From JAJYSO01 sp964451785 (GTDB lineage Bacteria > Bacteroidota > Bacteroidia > Flavobacteriales > Flavobacteriaceae), in assembly GCA_964451785.1 (NCBI GenBank), contig CAYVJG010000009.1, positions 21,934 to 85,933 of the forward strand: a stretch of DNA of 64,000 bases, written 5' to 3'. The stretch's first letter is position 1, and each line of letters opens with the position of its first letter. The position numbers were made by a program, and so were the translations under genes. The notes below the pieces were generated by a model, which saw only the letters and a list, made by a program, of their open reading frames with translations, was not told the DNA's origin and made no database searches. Below, piece after piece: positions 16,566 to 24,281 of the stretch.

Positions 16566-19394
16566 ATGGCAAAAATTAATGAACAAATAGAGGTCATGGG
16601 TGCTCGCGCTCATAATCTTAAAAATATAGATATTTCTATCCCTCGAGATCAACTGGTGGTGATTACCGGTTTGTCAGGGTCAGGAAAATCATCCTTAGCT
16701 TTTGATACGATTTACGCCGAAGGACAGCGTCGCTACATCGAAACTTTTTCGGCTTATGCGCGTCAGTTTTTAGGCGGACTTGAGCGTCCGGATGTCGATA
16801 AAATTGACGGGCTTTCTCCGGTGATTGCTATTGAACAAAAAACCACTAGCCGCAGTCCGCGAAGTACCGTTGGGACAATTACCGAAATATACGATTTCTT
16901 GCGCTTGCTCTACGCGCGTGTTGGGGAAGCTTATAGCTATAAAACCGGTGAAAAAATGGTAAGCTATAGCGATGACCAAATAAAGGACTTGATCAAAAAA
17001 GATTTTGCTGACAGGAAAATCAATATTCTCGCTCCTGTTATTCGTGCCCGTAAAGGACATTATCGCGAGCTCTTTCAACAAATTGCGAAAAAAGGATTTT
17101 TGCGCGTTCGTGTAGATGGTGAAATTCGAGAAATCGAAAAAGGCATGAAACTCGATCGCTATAAAACACATGATATCGAGGTGGTCATTGATCGCCTTAA
17201 AGTGAACGATACAGAGGCTGTAGATAAGCGCTTAACCCAAAGCCTAAACACTGCGATGGAGCAAGGTGATGGCGTGTTGATGATTATAGAACACAACACT
17301 GATCAGGTGCGCTTTTTTAGTCGACATTTGATGTGTCCTACCACCGGAATTTCTTACCCTACGCCAGAACCTAACAATTTTTCGTTTAACTCCCCTAAAG
17401 GCGCATGCTCACATTGTGATGGTTTGGGAACCGTTTATCAGGTGAATCTTGATAAAATTATTCCCGATTGGAATAAATCTATAAAAGAGGGCGGACTAGA
17501 ACCTTACGGGAAACCTAAGAAAAACTGGGCTTTCCGTCAGTTAGAATTGATTGCAGAACGCTTTGATTTTAAGTTGACAGACAAGTTAAAAGATATTCCT
17601 AAAGAAGCTTTAGAAGTTATTTTACACGGCGGAAAAGATAAGCTAGAAGTCGACTCAAAAGAACTCGGTGTGAAGCGCCAATACAAAATCGATTTTGAAG
17701 GGATTGCTACTTTTATTGAGCAAACTTTTCTCTATAATGATTCAACAAAATTAAAGCGCTGGGCAAAGGCATATATGGATAAAGTTGATTGTCCAACTTG
17801 CCACGGCAGTCGTCTTAAAAAGCAATCGCTTTATTTTAAAATAAGAGAATTAAATATTGCAGAACTCGCCGATAAAGATATTGACGAATTGACCCAGTGG
17901 TTTACAGAATTGCCTAAACACCTATCTTCAAATCAATTAAAAATTGGCGAAGAGATTATTAAAGAAATCCGTACGCGTTTACAGTTTTTGGTCAATGTTG
18001 GGTTGACTTATCTCACACTTTCGCGTGGCTCAAAAACCTTGTCTGGAGGTGAGGCACAACGCATTCGATTGGCTACACAAATTGGTTCGCAGTTGGTCGG
18101 TGTGCTTTATATTTTAGACGAACCGAGTATAGGTTTACATCAACGTGACAATGTGAAGTTGATAGAGGCTTTAAAAACCCTACGCGATGTGGGCAACTCC
18201 GTGATTGTGGTTGAGCACGATCGCGATATGATTGAGGAAGCAGATTATGTGATTGATATCGGGCCTTTTGCCGGGAAACACGGGGGAGAAATCATCACGC
18301 AAGGTACACCGGCTGAACTGATGGAACAACACACCATGACGGCTGATTACATCAGCGGAGTTAAGCAAATTGAAGTGCCGCAAAAGCGCCGAAAAGGCAA
18401 TGGAAAAAAATTGACTTTAACAGGTGCTACAGGGAATAACTTAAAAAATGTTTCTGTTGAGTTTCCTTTAGGTAAAATGATTGTAGTCACTGGCGTTTCC
18501 GGGAGTGGAAAATCGACGTTGATTAATGAAACGTTATACCCCATCCTCAATGCGCATTATTTTAACGGGGTTAAACAACCTCAACCTTATCAAAAAATTA
18601 AAGGTCTTGATGATTTAGACAAGGTCATCGCCATTGATCAATCGCCTATAGGGCGTACACCACGCTCAAATCCATCGACTTATACTAAAGTTTTTGACGA
18701 AATCAGAAAGCTTTTTGCACTTACCCCTGAGGCGCAGATTAGAGGTTATAAACCAGGCAGATTTAGTTTTAATGTTAAGGGTGGGCGCTGCGAAACTTGT
18801 CAAGGCGCCGGAGTGAAAGTTATCGAAATGAATTTTCTACCCGATGTACACGTGGCTTGTGAAACCTGTCAGGGAAAACGCTTTAATCGCGAAACCCTTG
18901 AGATACGCTATAAAGGCAAATCAATTAGCGATGTTTTGGAGATGACCGTAAATGAAGCTACCGATTTTTTTGAGAATATTCCTAAGATCTATCGCAAGCT
19001 TAAAACCTTAAAAGATGTAGGGTTGGGCTATATTACTTTAGGCCAGCAAAGCACAACCTTGTCAGGCGGTGAAGCGCAGCGTGTTAAATTAGCAACGGAA
19101 TTGTCAAAGCGCTCTACGGGAAATACATTTTATATTCTCGATGAACCTACTACGGGCTTGCATTTTGAAGATATTCGTGTGTTGATGAACGTGTTAAACC
19201 AATTGACAGATATGGGCAATACGGTGTTGATTATCGAGCATAATATGGATGTGATTAAACTCGCCGACCACATTATCGATATGGGACCCGAAGGCGGAAA
19301 AGGCGGTGGGCAAGTGGTGGCTGTCGGAACCCCTGAAGAAGTAGTAAAAAAAGCCAAAGGCTATACCGCTCCGTTTTTGAAACGCGAATTGTAA
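16566..19394 (+). CDS. uvrA: Excinuclease ABC subunit A
   Basis: This 942-residue protein is of normal UvrA length with two ABC ATPase halves. Walker A motifs are GLSGSGKSS near residue 36 and GVSGSGKST near residue 645. ABC signatures are LSGGEAQRIRLA and LSGGEAQRVKLA. Zinc-binding CxxC pairs appear as CSHCDGLG, CPTCHGSR, CETCQGAG and CETCQGKR. UvrA dimers scan DNA for bulky damage and load UvrB in nucleotide excision repair. A monocistronic gene by its surroundings; SOS control by LexA cannot be judged since no clear box was found. Confidence 0.97.
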   Translation: MAKINEQIEVMGARAHNLKNIDISIPRDQLVVITGLSGSGKSSLAFDTIYAEGQRRYIETFSAYARQFLGGLERPDVDKIDGLSPVIAIEQKTTSRSPRSTVGTITEIYDFLRLLYARVGEAYSYKTGEKMVSYSDDQIKDLIKKDFADRKINILAPVIRARKGHYRELFQQIAKKGFLRVRVDGEIREIEKGMKLDRYKTHDIEVVIDRLKVNDTEAVDKRLTQSLNTAMEQGDGVLMIIEHNTDQVRFFSRHLMCPTTGISYPTPEPNNFSFNSPKGACSHCDGLGTVYQVNLDKIIPDWNKSIKEGGLEPYGKPKKNWAFRQLELIAERFDFKLTDKLKDIPKEALEVILHGGKDKLEVDSKELGVKRQYKIDFEGIATFIEQTFLYNDSTKLKRWAKAYMDKVDCPTCHGSRLKKQSLYFKIRELNIAELADKDIDELTQWFTELPKHLSSNQLKIGEEIIKEIRTRLQFLVNVGLTYLTLSRGSKTLSGGEAQRIRLATQIGSQLVGVLYILDEPSIGLHQRDNVKLIEALKTLRDVGNSVIVVEHDRDMIEEADYVIDIGPFAGKHGGEIITQGTPAELMEQHTMTADYISGVKQIEVPQKRRKGNGKKLTLTGATGNNLKNVSVEFPLGKMIVVTGVSGSGKSTLINETLYPILNAHYFNGVKQPQPYQKIKGLDDLDKVIAIDQSPIGRTPRSNPSTYTKVFDEIRKLFALTPEAQIRGYKPGRFSFNVKGGRCETCQGAGVKVIEMNFLPDVHVACETCQGKRFNRETLEIRYKGKSISDVLEMTVNEATDFFENIPKIYRKLKTLKDVGLGYITLGQQSTTLSGGEAQRVKLATELSKRSTGNTFYILDEPTTGLHFEDIRVLMNVLNQLTDMGNTVLIIEHNMDVIKLADHIIDMGPEGGKGGGQVVAVGTPEEVVKKAKGYTAPFLKREL

Positions 19395-19417
19395 AAGCGT
19401 TGAGAAATAAAAAATAG

Positions 19418-19453
19418 AACCCTCACTCTGTCACCATTGAGAGAGTGGGGGTT
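19418..19453 (+). terminator. Hairpin downstream of uvrA
   Basis: AACCCTCACTCT and AGAGTGGGGGTT form a 12-bp stem with one T-G pair and a 12-base loop, 24 bases past the uvrA stop. There is no T-run, so it is a weaker terminator candidate. Confidence 0.4.
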
Positions 19454-19515
19454 GAGGAGTGACGTGTGTGGTGCCTAGCTTGGAGGAGAAAGTCCACTAA
19501 GTGTGATGGCAATAA

Positions 19516-19722
19516 AACAGAGATTATCAAGTCTTTGAAACAGTCAAGGGATTAGGATTGCTCAAGGATAAAAATCAGGATATAACGAAAACTGAACTTA
19601 TTATACTTGCTTCTCTCAAAGCGAAAAGTAGGATATTCTTTTTGAAATCAGGAGTTGTTCGTAATGGGGTATCAGAAAAACCTCCTCTAAAATTTAAAAC
19701 AGTATGGTATAAAATGAAATAA
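19516..19722 (+). pseudogene. Startless coding remnant before the RiPP island
   Basis: A 68-codon frame runs from just after the stop at 19513-19515 to the stop at 19720-19722. It has no ATG, GTG or TTG near its beginning that would make a plausible start. The translation (NRDYQVFETVKGLGLLKDKN ... PPLKFKTVWYKMK) looks like a basic protein C-terminus. The family is not recognised; it might be a transposase tail or phage-type gene. It sits at the left edge of the accessory island, where such remnants often mark insertion. Confidence 0.3.
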
Positions 19723-19730
19723 CTCCCCCT

Positions 19731-20114
19731 TTAACCTTTGATCCTCAGATCGTTTAATTGTTTTTTCAAATCGCGGATGATTACATCTTTTTCCTTGAGC
19801 CGCAGTTCAAACTGCTCAATGAGTTTATCCGATAAATTATTTATTGTCTTTATGTTTCCATTGTTTTGCAAGGCTATGCCGCCACTTTGGCTATGATTGG
19901 CTTGTTCGTTGCTGTCTTTTTTAAGGAAATATTCAGGTGCAACTTCAAAGATTTCACTGAGCTTCTCAAGTTGTGCCGCCCAAGAATTGCTTTTGCCGTT
20001 TTCTATGCGTTCATAGGCCGAACGGGAAATATTGAGTCGGTCTGCCAACTCTTCTTGTGAAAAACCTCTTGATTCCCTTAAATTTCTGATACGTTTGCCG
20101 ACTTGAGTCTTCAT
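19731..20114 (-). CDS. XRE-family transcriptional regulator
   Basis: This 127-residue protein has an N-terminal Cro/C1-type helix-turn-helix (residues ~7-62: IRNLRESRGFSQEELADRLNISRSAYERIENGKS), a polar linker, and a C-terminal coiled coil (~95-125: LIEQFELRLKEKDVIIRDLKKQLNDL) for oligomerisation. It is divergent from the peptide/export operon starting at 20318, so it is the likely local regulator. Its promoter shows TTTG at 20163-20166 and TATCTTTA at 20136-20143 on the minus strand, 19 bases apart. A palindrome at 20190-20204 between the two genes could be its operator. Confidence 0.88.
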   Translation of the reverse strand: MKTQVGKRIRNLRESRGFSQEELADRLNISRSAYERIENGKSNSWAAQLEKLSEIFEVAPEYFLKKDSNEQANHSQSGGIALQNNGNIKTINNLSDKLIEQFELRLKEKDVIIRDLKKQLNDLRIKG

Positions 20115-20135
20115 TATTTTTAGTATTTAAATGGC

Positions 20136-20166
20136 TAAAGATACGATTTTTCAAAAACAGAGCAAA
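20136..20166 (-). promoter_or_regulatory. Promoter of the XRE regulator
   Basis: On the minus strand TTTG (20163-20166), 19 bases, then TATCTTTA (20136-20143). This is a good -33/-7 pair with one mismatch in the -7 box. Confidence 0.55.
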
Positions 20167-20189
20167 GATTCCTGAAATACGGGCAAGGG

Positions 20190-20204
20190 CAAAAACACTT
20201 TTTG
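20190..20204. promoter_or_regulatory. Candidate operator palindrome
   Basis: CAAAAA-CAC-TTTTTG is a perfect 6+6 palindrome in the divergent region between the XRE regulator and the peptide gene. XRE proteins bind such dyads; the role here is inferred from position only. Confidence 0.3.
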
Positions 20205-20297
20205 ATTTAAGTTTGCTTTAACGAAACCATTGTTTTTTGTTTTGACCGGGGAGCACAACCGGAAAGAACAAAACGTCGGTGATTTAAATTTTTTGTA

Positions 20298-20305
20298 TAA
20301 CTTTA
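20298..20305 (+). promoter_or_regulatory. -7 promoter box for the peptide operon
   Basis: TAACTTTA, one mismatch to TAnnTTTG, 12 bases before the precursor peptide ATG. No clear -33 element, which would fit activator-dependent expression. Confidence 0.4.
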
Positions 20306-20317
20306 AAACTTAAACTT

Positions 20318-20509
20318 ATGAGTAAACTAACTTTAGATGCCCTGAAACAAAGAGTCGATGCCGTGGCTTCGGACGATTTGCTAAACCAGATTTCCGGGGG
20401 GACTGCCAATGACTGTCATGATAATGAGGAGCCTACAACAACAACCCCACGTCCTACAGTGGTTCAAGACAATACAAACCCGGGTAATTGGGGTGATAAT
20501 ATTGACTAA
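20318..20509 (+). CDS. Double-glycine leader peptide, RiPP/bacteriocin-like precursor
   Basis: This 63-residue peptide has a 28-residue leader (MSKLTLDALKQRVDAVASDD, then LLNQISGG) ending in a classic double-glycine site with hydrophobic residues at positions -4, -7 and -8. The 35-residue core starts TANDCHDNEEP, is acidic, contains one cysteine, and is rich in Thr, Pro, Asn and Asp with a TTTT stretch and a single Trp. Double-glycine leaders are cut by C39 peptidase domains of ABC exporters, and such an exporter is encoded downstream at 24282. The core resembles no bacteriocin that I can name. The next gene begins 10 bases later. Function as toxin, signal or other secreted peptide is open. 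Confidence 0.8.
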   Translation: MSKLTLDALKQRVDAVASDDLLNQISGGTANDCHDNEEPTTTTPRPTVVQDNTNPGNWGDNID

Positions 20510-20519
20510 GGTAATAAAA

Positions 20520-21746
20520 ATGCCACCAAAGGGATTAGCGGCTTTTTTTAGAATAGCCGCTAATTCTATTAAAAAACATTTTTTTAGTATTGGGCTCTGT
20601 TTTATAGGGGCTATTAGTTGCATAGGTTGTTGTGATAAGGAAAAAACTCACACGGAGAGCAGTGATCAGCATAATCTCTATCTCAACATTACCGTTTCGG
20701 AAAACGAAGCCAATAGGAATAGGAAAGATAAACAAATAAAATTTCTTACCTCTTTTTTTAAAACGGATTGGATATATGAGGATTACAAAAAATTTTTATT
20801 GACTAAAAACGATTCAACCGAAAATAAGAACCCTTTTCAATATCTTGAGTATTCATTAAAAAATAGATATGCTAACCACAAACCAACCTTGTTGTTTCTT
20901 GAAAAAGTCTCAGAAGATCGGACTATCGCCAAAGTCGCTTTTCAAAAACCTGTAGGTTATGGTTTTTCTTCCTTGGCTTTCATTTACAATTTTATGATAG
21001 TTAAGGAAAAGAATACATATAAGATAACAAGTCCTTTTCAGTATAATACCAGGGAGTGGGTGGAAGAAAAATTTGGACATATTAAATACTTTGCCGAACC
21101 AAATTATAATTTCAATGAAGACGTTATTGATAAAATGATAGCTTTTAATAGAAAGTTAGCGATATATTTTTACGTGAATAAAATGGAATTTAGCTATTAC
21201 ATTTGCAAAAATTACGATCATATCATGGAAATAACAGGGTACGATTTAGCAGAAGGAATGTTTAGAGAATATACAAAAAACTCTTTAGCGGATTCGTATT
21301 TCAACCGAATATATAGTGGGCGTTATTCTGAATACCATCCCCATGAACTTGTACATTTATATCAGGCAAGATACTTTCCCTATGCTCATCCTATTATTAT
21401 TGAAGGTATAGCAACATATTTAGGAGGTGTCCCACCATTAGATTATAAGGAATATATACAGGTTGTTAACAATCATTTAAAGGGAAATAGAATTGATTTT
21501 TATAAAGAATTATTTGAGAACAAGCAGGGTTCTTATGTGATTAACAATCTAGTTTCTCTCAAATATGCCGTAGGGGCTCTGCTTTGCGATCTAACTGTAA
21601 AACAATGTGGCAAGCAGGGATTATTCAAACTGTTGGATTCCGGAAGAACGGATGAAGATTTATTGCTCACACTGAACAAACTTTTTGGCATCGACAAATC
21701 GGAATTCAATGGATTTATTGAAAAACAACTTCAAAATTATAAATGA
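20520..21746 (+). CDS. Lipoprotein gluzincin-type metallopeptidase (HELVH)
   Basis: Translation from 20520 gives 408 residues. The N-terminus (MPPKGLAAFFRIAANSIKKH, hydrophobic stretch, GAISCIGCC) looks like a lipoprotein signal. The motif HELVH (275-279) plus EGIATY with Glu295, 16 residues on, is the zinc site of gluzincin or MA-clan peptidases. The frame is open further upstream to 20409, but that would overlap the precursor gene, so 20520 is chosen. It ends one base before the next gene. The C-terminal half is clearly similar to the protein at 22924-24084. Proposed role: processing or degrading the exported peptide, or self-protection outside the cytoplasm; inference from context. Confidence 0.75.
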   Translation: MPPKGLAAFFRIAANSIKKHFFSIGLCFIGAISCIGCCDKEKTHTESSDQHNLYLNITVSENEANRNRKDKQIKFLTSFFKTDWIYEDYKKFLLTKNDSTENKNPFQYLEYSLKNRYANHKPTLLFLEKVSEDRTIAKVAFQKPVGYGFSSLAFIYNFMIVKEKNTYKITSPFQYNTREWVEEKFGHIKYFAEPNYNFNEDVIDKMIAFNRKLAIYFYVNKMEFSYYICKNYDHIMEITGYDLAEGMFREYTKNSLADSYFNRIYSGRYSEYHPHELVHLYQARYFPYAHPIIIEGIATYLGGVPPLDYKEYIQVVNNHLKGNRIDFYKELFENKQGSYVINNLVSLKYAVGALLCDLTVKQCGKQGLFKLLDSGRTDEDLLLTLNKLFGIDKSEFNGFIEKQLQNYK

Positions 21747-21747
21747 T

Positions 21748-22881
21748 ATGAGCACCTCTCTTTTGAAGGCGCAAACCAACTTTGAAAATACCATAAAAAC
21801 TTTGTTATTCCAGCAAAACCCGGCTCTAATCGAAAAATTAAATTTCGATGATGAGGAAGTTTTTTTGGTCCCCTTGCTGTTTGCTTATTTCATAAGCACT
21901 AAAAAAAAATTGTTTCCACCACAGATTTTAGAAGAAATCCTGCAAGGTTATTTTGTTGAAAAAGAACCGCTCGCTCTTGAAAATTCTTTCAACAGAAATG
22001 ATGTGGCCTACATTCCTAAAATAGGCTATTTTAAGAAAGATCAGGAAAACCCTTTCGAGCCCATTTTAAAACAAGGCGATTTTGAAGTGGTTAAAGCAGC
22101 CCACCCTGTTTTGGAACGGTATTTTACGGAATCATACCGAGGTGAAATTCTTAATGCCAACCCAGATTACCAACCAGTTTGGCGGGAAAATTATCAAGAA
22201 CTTTTTAAGGCCATCGAAATCATTCAAGAGTACTTGCCTGAGTTTTACAAAAAACTAACTTTTGCCAATCGGAAAATATACCTGCATAACAACCCAAAGA
22301 TCATAAATTTTGCTTCTGTGGAAACTTTGGGGATGCTTTATTTCTATGTTATTGGGAAAAGTAACCTCATTTATTTTATTGAAGAGCTGATCCACCAAGG
22401 TGCGCATAATTATTTGTATTATGTGCTTCAAGACAGAAGCTGTTATTTCAAAATTGACGTCGAAAATGCCATTATGCGAAACTACACCCATAAACCTTGG
22501 GACTACCGCTCGATTTATGGTGCTTTTCACGGGCTTTATACCGTTACCATGCGTGTGGAATGTTTCAATGAATTGTTGAAGCAAAATGTCTTTCAAGGTA
22601 GAGAAAAACATGAACTTTTGGGCCGATTAACTGATCAGATTTCCCGATTTCGTACAGGTTTGGAGTTACTGAACCAAGACGAGGTTTTTACAGAAAAAGG
22701 AAAACGTCTTTATCACAGATTGGATTCGTCTTGTGAAGCTATTCTCAATAAGTTCAACATCTTAAAAATCACTTTTGATTTGAGCAACCGTGATTTGGAT
22801 TTCCGTTACGGTGATTTTTGCCAATTGAATCCTATAGAAGATTTTTATAAAAAAGAAGCCGAAGGAGTCTTCAGTTTTTAA
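21748..22881 (+). CDS. HEXXH-family peptide-modification protein homologue with HQGAH
   Basis: Translation from 21748 gives 377 residues with no signal peptide, so it is cytosolic. The segment EELIHQGAHNYLYYVL (212-227) and the later WDYRSIYGAFHGLYTVTMRVE (His261) match the layout of the HEXXH motif family of putative RiPP-modifying proteins (TIGR04267 type): helix with HExxH, then a conserved 'PR.LyGvfHGly' helix. Here the glutamate is Gln217 (H216-Q-G-A-H220). It starts one base after the preceding stop, so translation is coupled. It likely acts on the precursor peptide before export. The chemistry of the family is poorly known; family membership is by motif layout. Confidence 0.6.
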   Translation: MSTSLLKAQTNFENTIKTLLFQQNPALIEKLNFDDEEVFLVPLLFAYFISTKKKLFPPQILEEILQGYFVEKEPLALENSFNRNDVAYIPKIGYFKKDQENPFEPILKQGDFEVVKAAHPVLERYFTESYRGEILNANPDYQPVWRENYQELFKAIEIIQEYLPEFYKKLTFANRKIYLHNNPKIINFASVETLGMLYFYVIGKSNLIYFIEELIHQGAHNYLYYVLQDRSCYFKIDVENAIMRNYTHKPWDYRSIYGAFHGLYTVTMRVECFNELLKQNVFQGREKHELLGRLTDQISRFRTGLELLNQDEVFTEKGKRLYHRLDSSCEAILNKFNILKITFDLSNRDLDFRYGDFCQLNPIEDFYKKEAEGVFSF

Positions 22882-22923
22882 ACACCTAAAATCAAACAAT
22901 TAAAAACCACTAAAGAAAATATT

Positions 22924-24084
22924 ATGACCAAGACAAGCTTGACCCTAGCATTTTGCTTTATCCTTTCGACAGCTGTGGCACAAATGCGAGTTGTCAAACC
23001 CCGCTACGTCAAAAACACCATGGATTCCATCACCGCGGCTCAGTTTAACAAAAGTCTAAACGGGTTTTATTCCCAGGTGGTAAACGAAAACTTAACCGAT
23101 GAATGGCTGACCCCAAAGAATGCCGTTTTTACCAAAAAAATATTCGAGGAATTGGAAACCTACGAAATACGAAAAAACGAGGTGCGGTCAAAAATATGGG
23201 ACAAACAACTGATCAATATTTACCCTATCGGTAAAAATAAATATTTCTTGGCCATTGCCTACACCTATAACAGCGCAAATTATCCGGTGTTTCTTTACAA
23301 AATCGATTTATTGGCTACCAAAACCGGAAATAAATTTACCTTTTCCATCCCGCTCGATTACCTAACCCGCTATTGGAAAATACAAAAAGTAGGCAATATC
23401 ACCTATCATTTTCGAGGAAAGCTCAACACAAAACGGGCAAAACGTTTCAATACGAAAAATACAAGCCTTGCTAAAAAATTTGGTCTCAAACCGGAAAAGT
23501 TCGATTTTTATATGACCGATAACTTTGAGGAAATATCGGCCTTGACAGGTTATGGCTATTCTTATTACAACAGCAAAAAATACCGGGATGGCTTTGGGGT
23601 TGTCGATAATAAAATTTTTGCCATCGATGGCAATGAAGATTTTTCCCACGATCTGTTCCATTACTATTCCGGGAAGGTCAACAAGCAGGACGACCGAAAC
23701 TGGATTGCCGAAGAAGGCGCGGCCTATCTTTGGGGCAATGCCTATTATACCGACAAAACCGGAAATATGGTCAAGGAAAAAAGGCTTGTTGAAGCCTTGA
23801 AAAATTGGTTAGCCCAAGACTCCAATACAGATCTTTTTGAGCTTTTTAAAACCAATGCAAAGCCATTTGTGGAAATCGCTCCCGAAATTTCTGCGCGCTC
23901 TGCAATGGCTGGACTCATCGTCAATAAAGTGGAAGAAGAAAAAGGCATGGATGGGGTTTTAAAACTCATCAATGCTGGGAGCAAACCCAAGCTGGAAAAC
24001 TTTCTGAAAACCACGGATAAATTGATAGGGTTGAACAAAAGCAATTTTAATTCGAAAATGGAAAAATTAATCGAGGCCTATTGA
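22924..24084 (+). CDS. Exported gluzincin-like paralogue (HDLFH)
   Basis: This 386-residue protein has a signal peptide (MTKTSLTLAFCFILSTAVAQ). Its C-terminal half parallels the lipoprotein at 20520-21746 in order: HDLFH (242-246) for HELVH, EEGAAYLWG with Glu264 for EGIATYLGG, RSAMAGLIVNKVEEEKGMDG for KYAVGALLCDLTVKQCGKQG, and a final LNKSNFNSKMEKLIEAY for IDKSEFNGFIEKQLQNY. The catalytic glutamate of HExxH is aspartate (Asp243), which usually lowers or abolishes peptidase activity while zinc binding may remain. It lies between the modification gene and the exporter. Role unknown; a non-catalytic binding or immunity function is possible. Confidence 0.7.
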   Translation: MTKTSLTLAFCFILSTAVAQMRVVKPRYVKNTMDSITAAQFNKSLNGFYSQVVNENLTDEWLTPKNAVFTKKIFEELETYEIRKNEVRSKIWDKQLINIYPIGKNKYFLAIAYTYNSANYPVFLYKIDLLATKTGNKFTFSIPLDYLTRYWKIQKVGNITYHFRGKLNTKRAKRFNTKNTSLAKKFGLKPEKFDFYMTDNFEEISALTGYGYSYYNSKKYRDGFGVVDNKIFAIDGNEDFSHDLFHYYSGKVNKQDDRNWIAEEGAAYLWGNAYYTDKTGNMVKEKRLVEALKNWLAQDSNTDLFELFKTNAKPFVEIAPEISARSAMAGLIVNKVEEEKGMDGVLKLINAGSKPKLENFLKTTDKLIGLNKSNFNSKMEKLIEAY

Positions 24085-24281
24085 AAGTAGACTTACCTTG
24101 ATTTTATTCTATTGAACGAAACTGACCTCACAGATTTTCAAAGCCTTCGAGGTCTTAAACTCACCTAAATTATACTTTATTGGTGCGACCATTTCCTGAG
24201 CAGTAAAAATTAAAATAAGCACACACTTCAAACGGGACAAACATTCAAAAGTTTCATTTCAGAAGATTTATTTAATAAACC

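Noticed and set aside
16770..17171. 133-residue antisense frame in uvrA
   Set aside because: A shadow of uvrA; no motif or promoter.
20409..20519. Longer N-terminus for the gluzincin lipoprotein
   Set aside because: It overlaps the precursor gene in another frame and would bury the lipoprotein signal; the ATG at 20520 gives a proper signal right after the precursor stop.
21685..21747. Longer N-terminus for the HQGAH protein
   Set aside because: It lies inside the end of the preceding gene; the ATG at 21748 follows that stop by one base and fits coupled translation.
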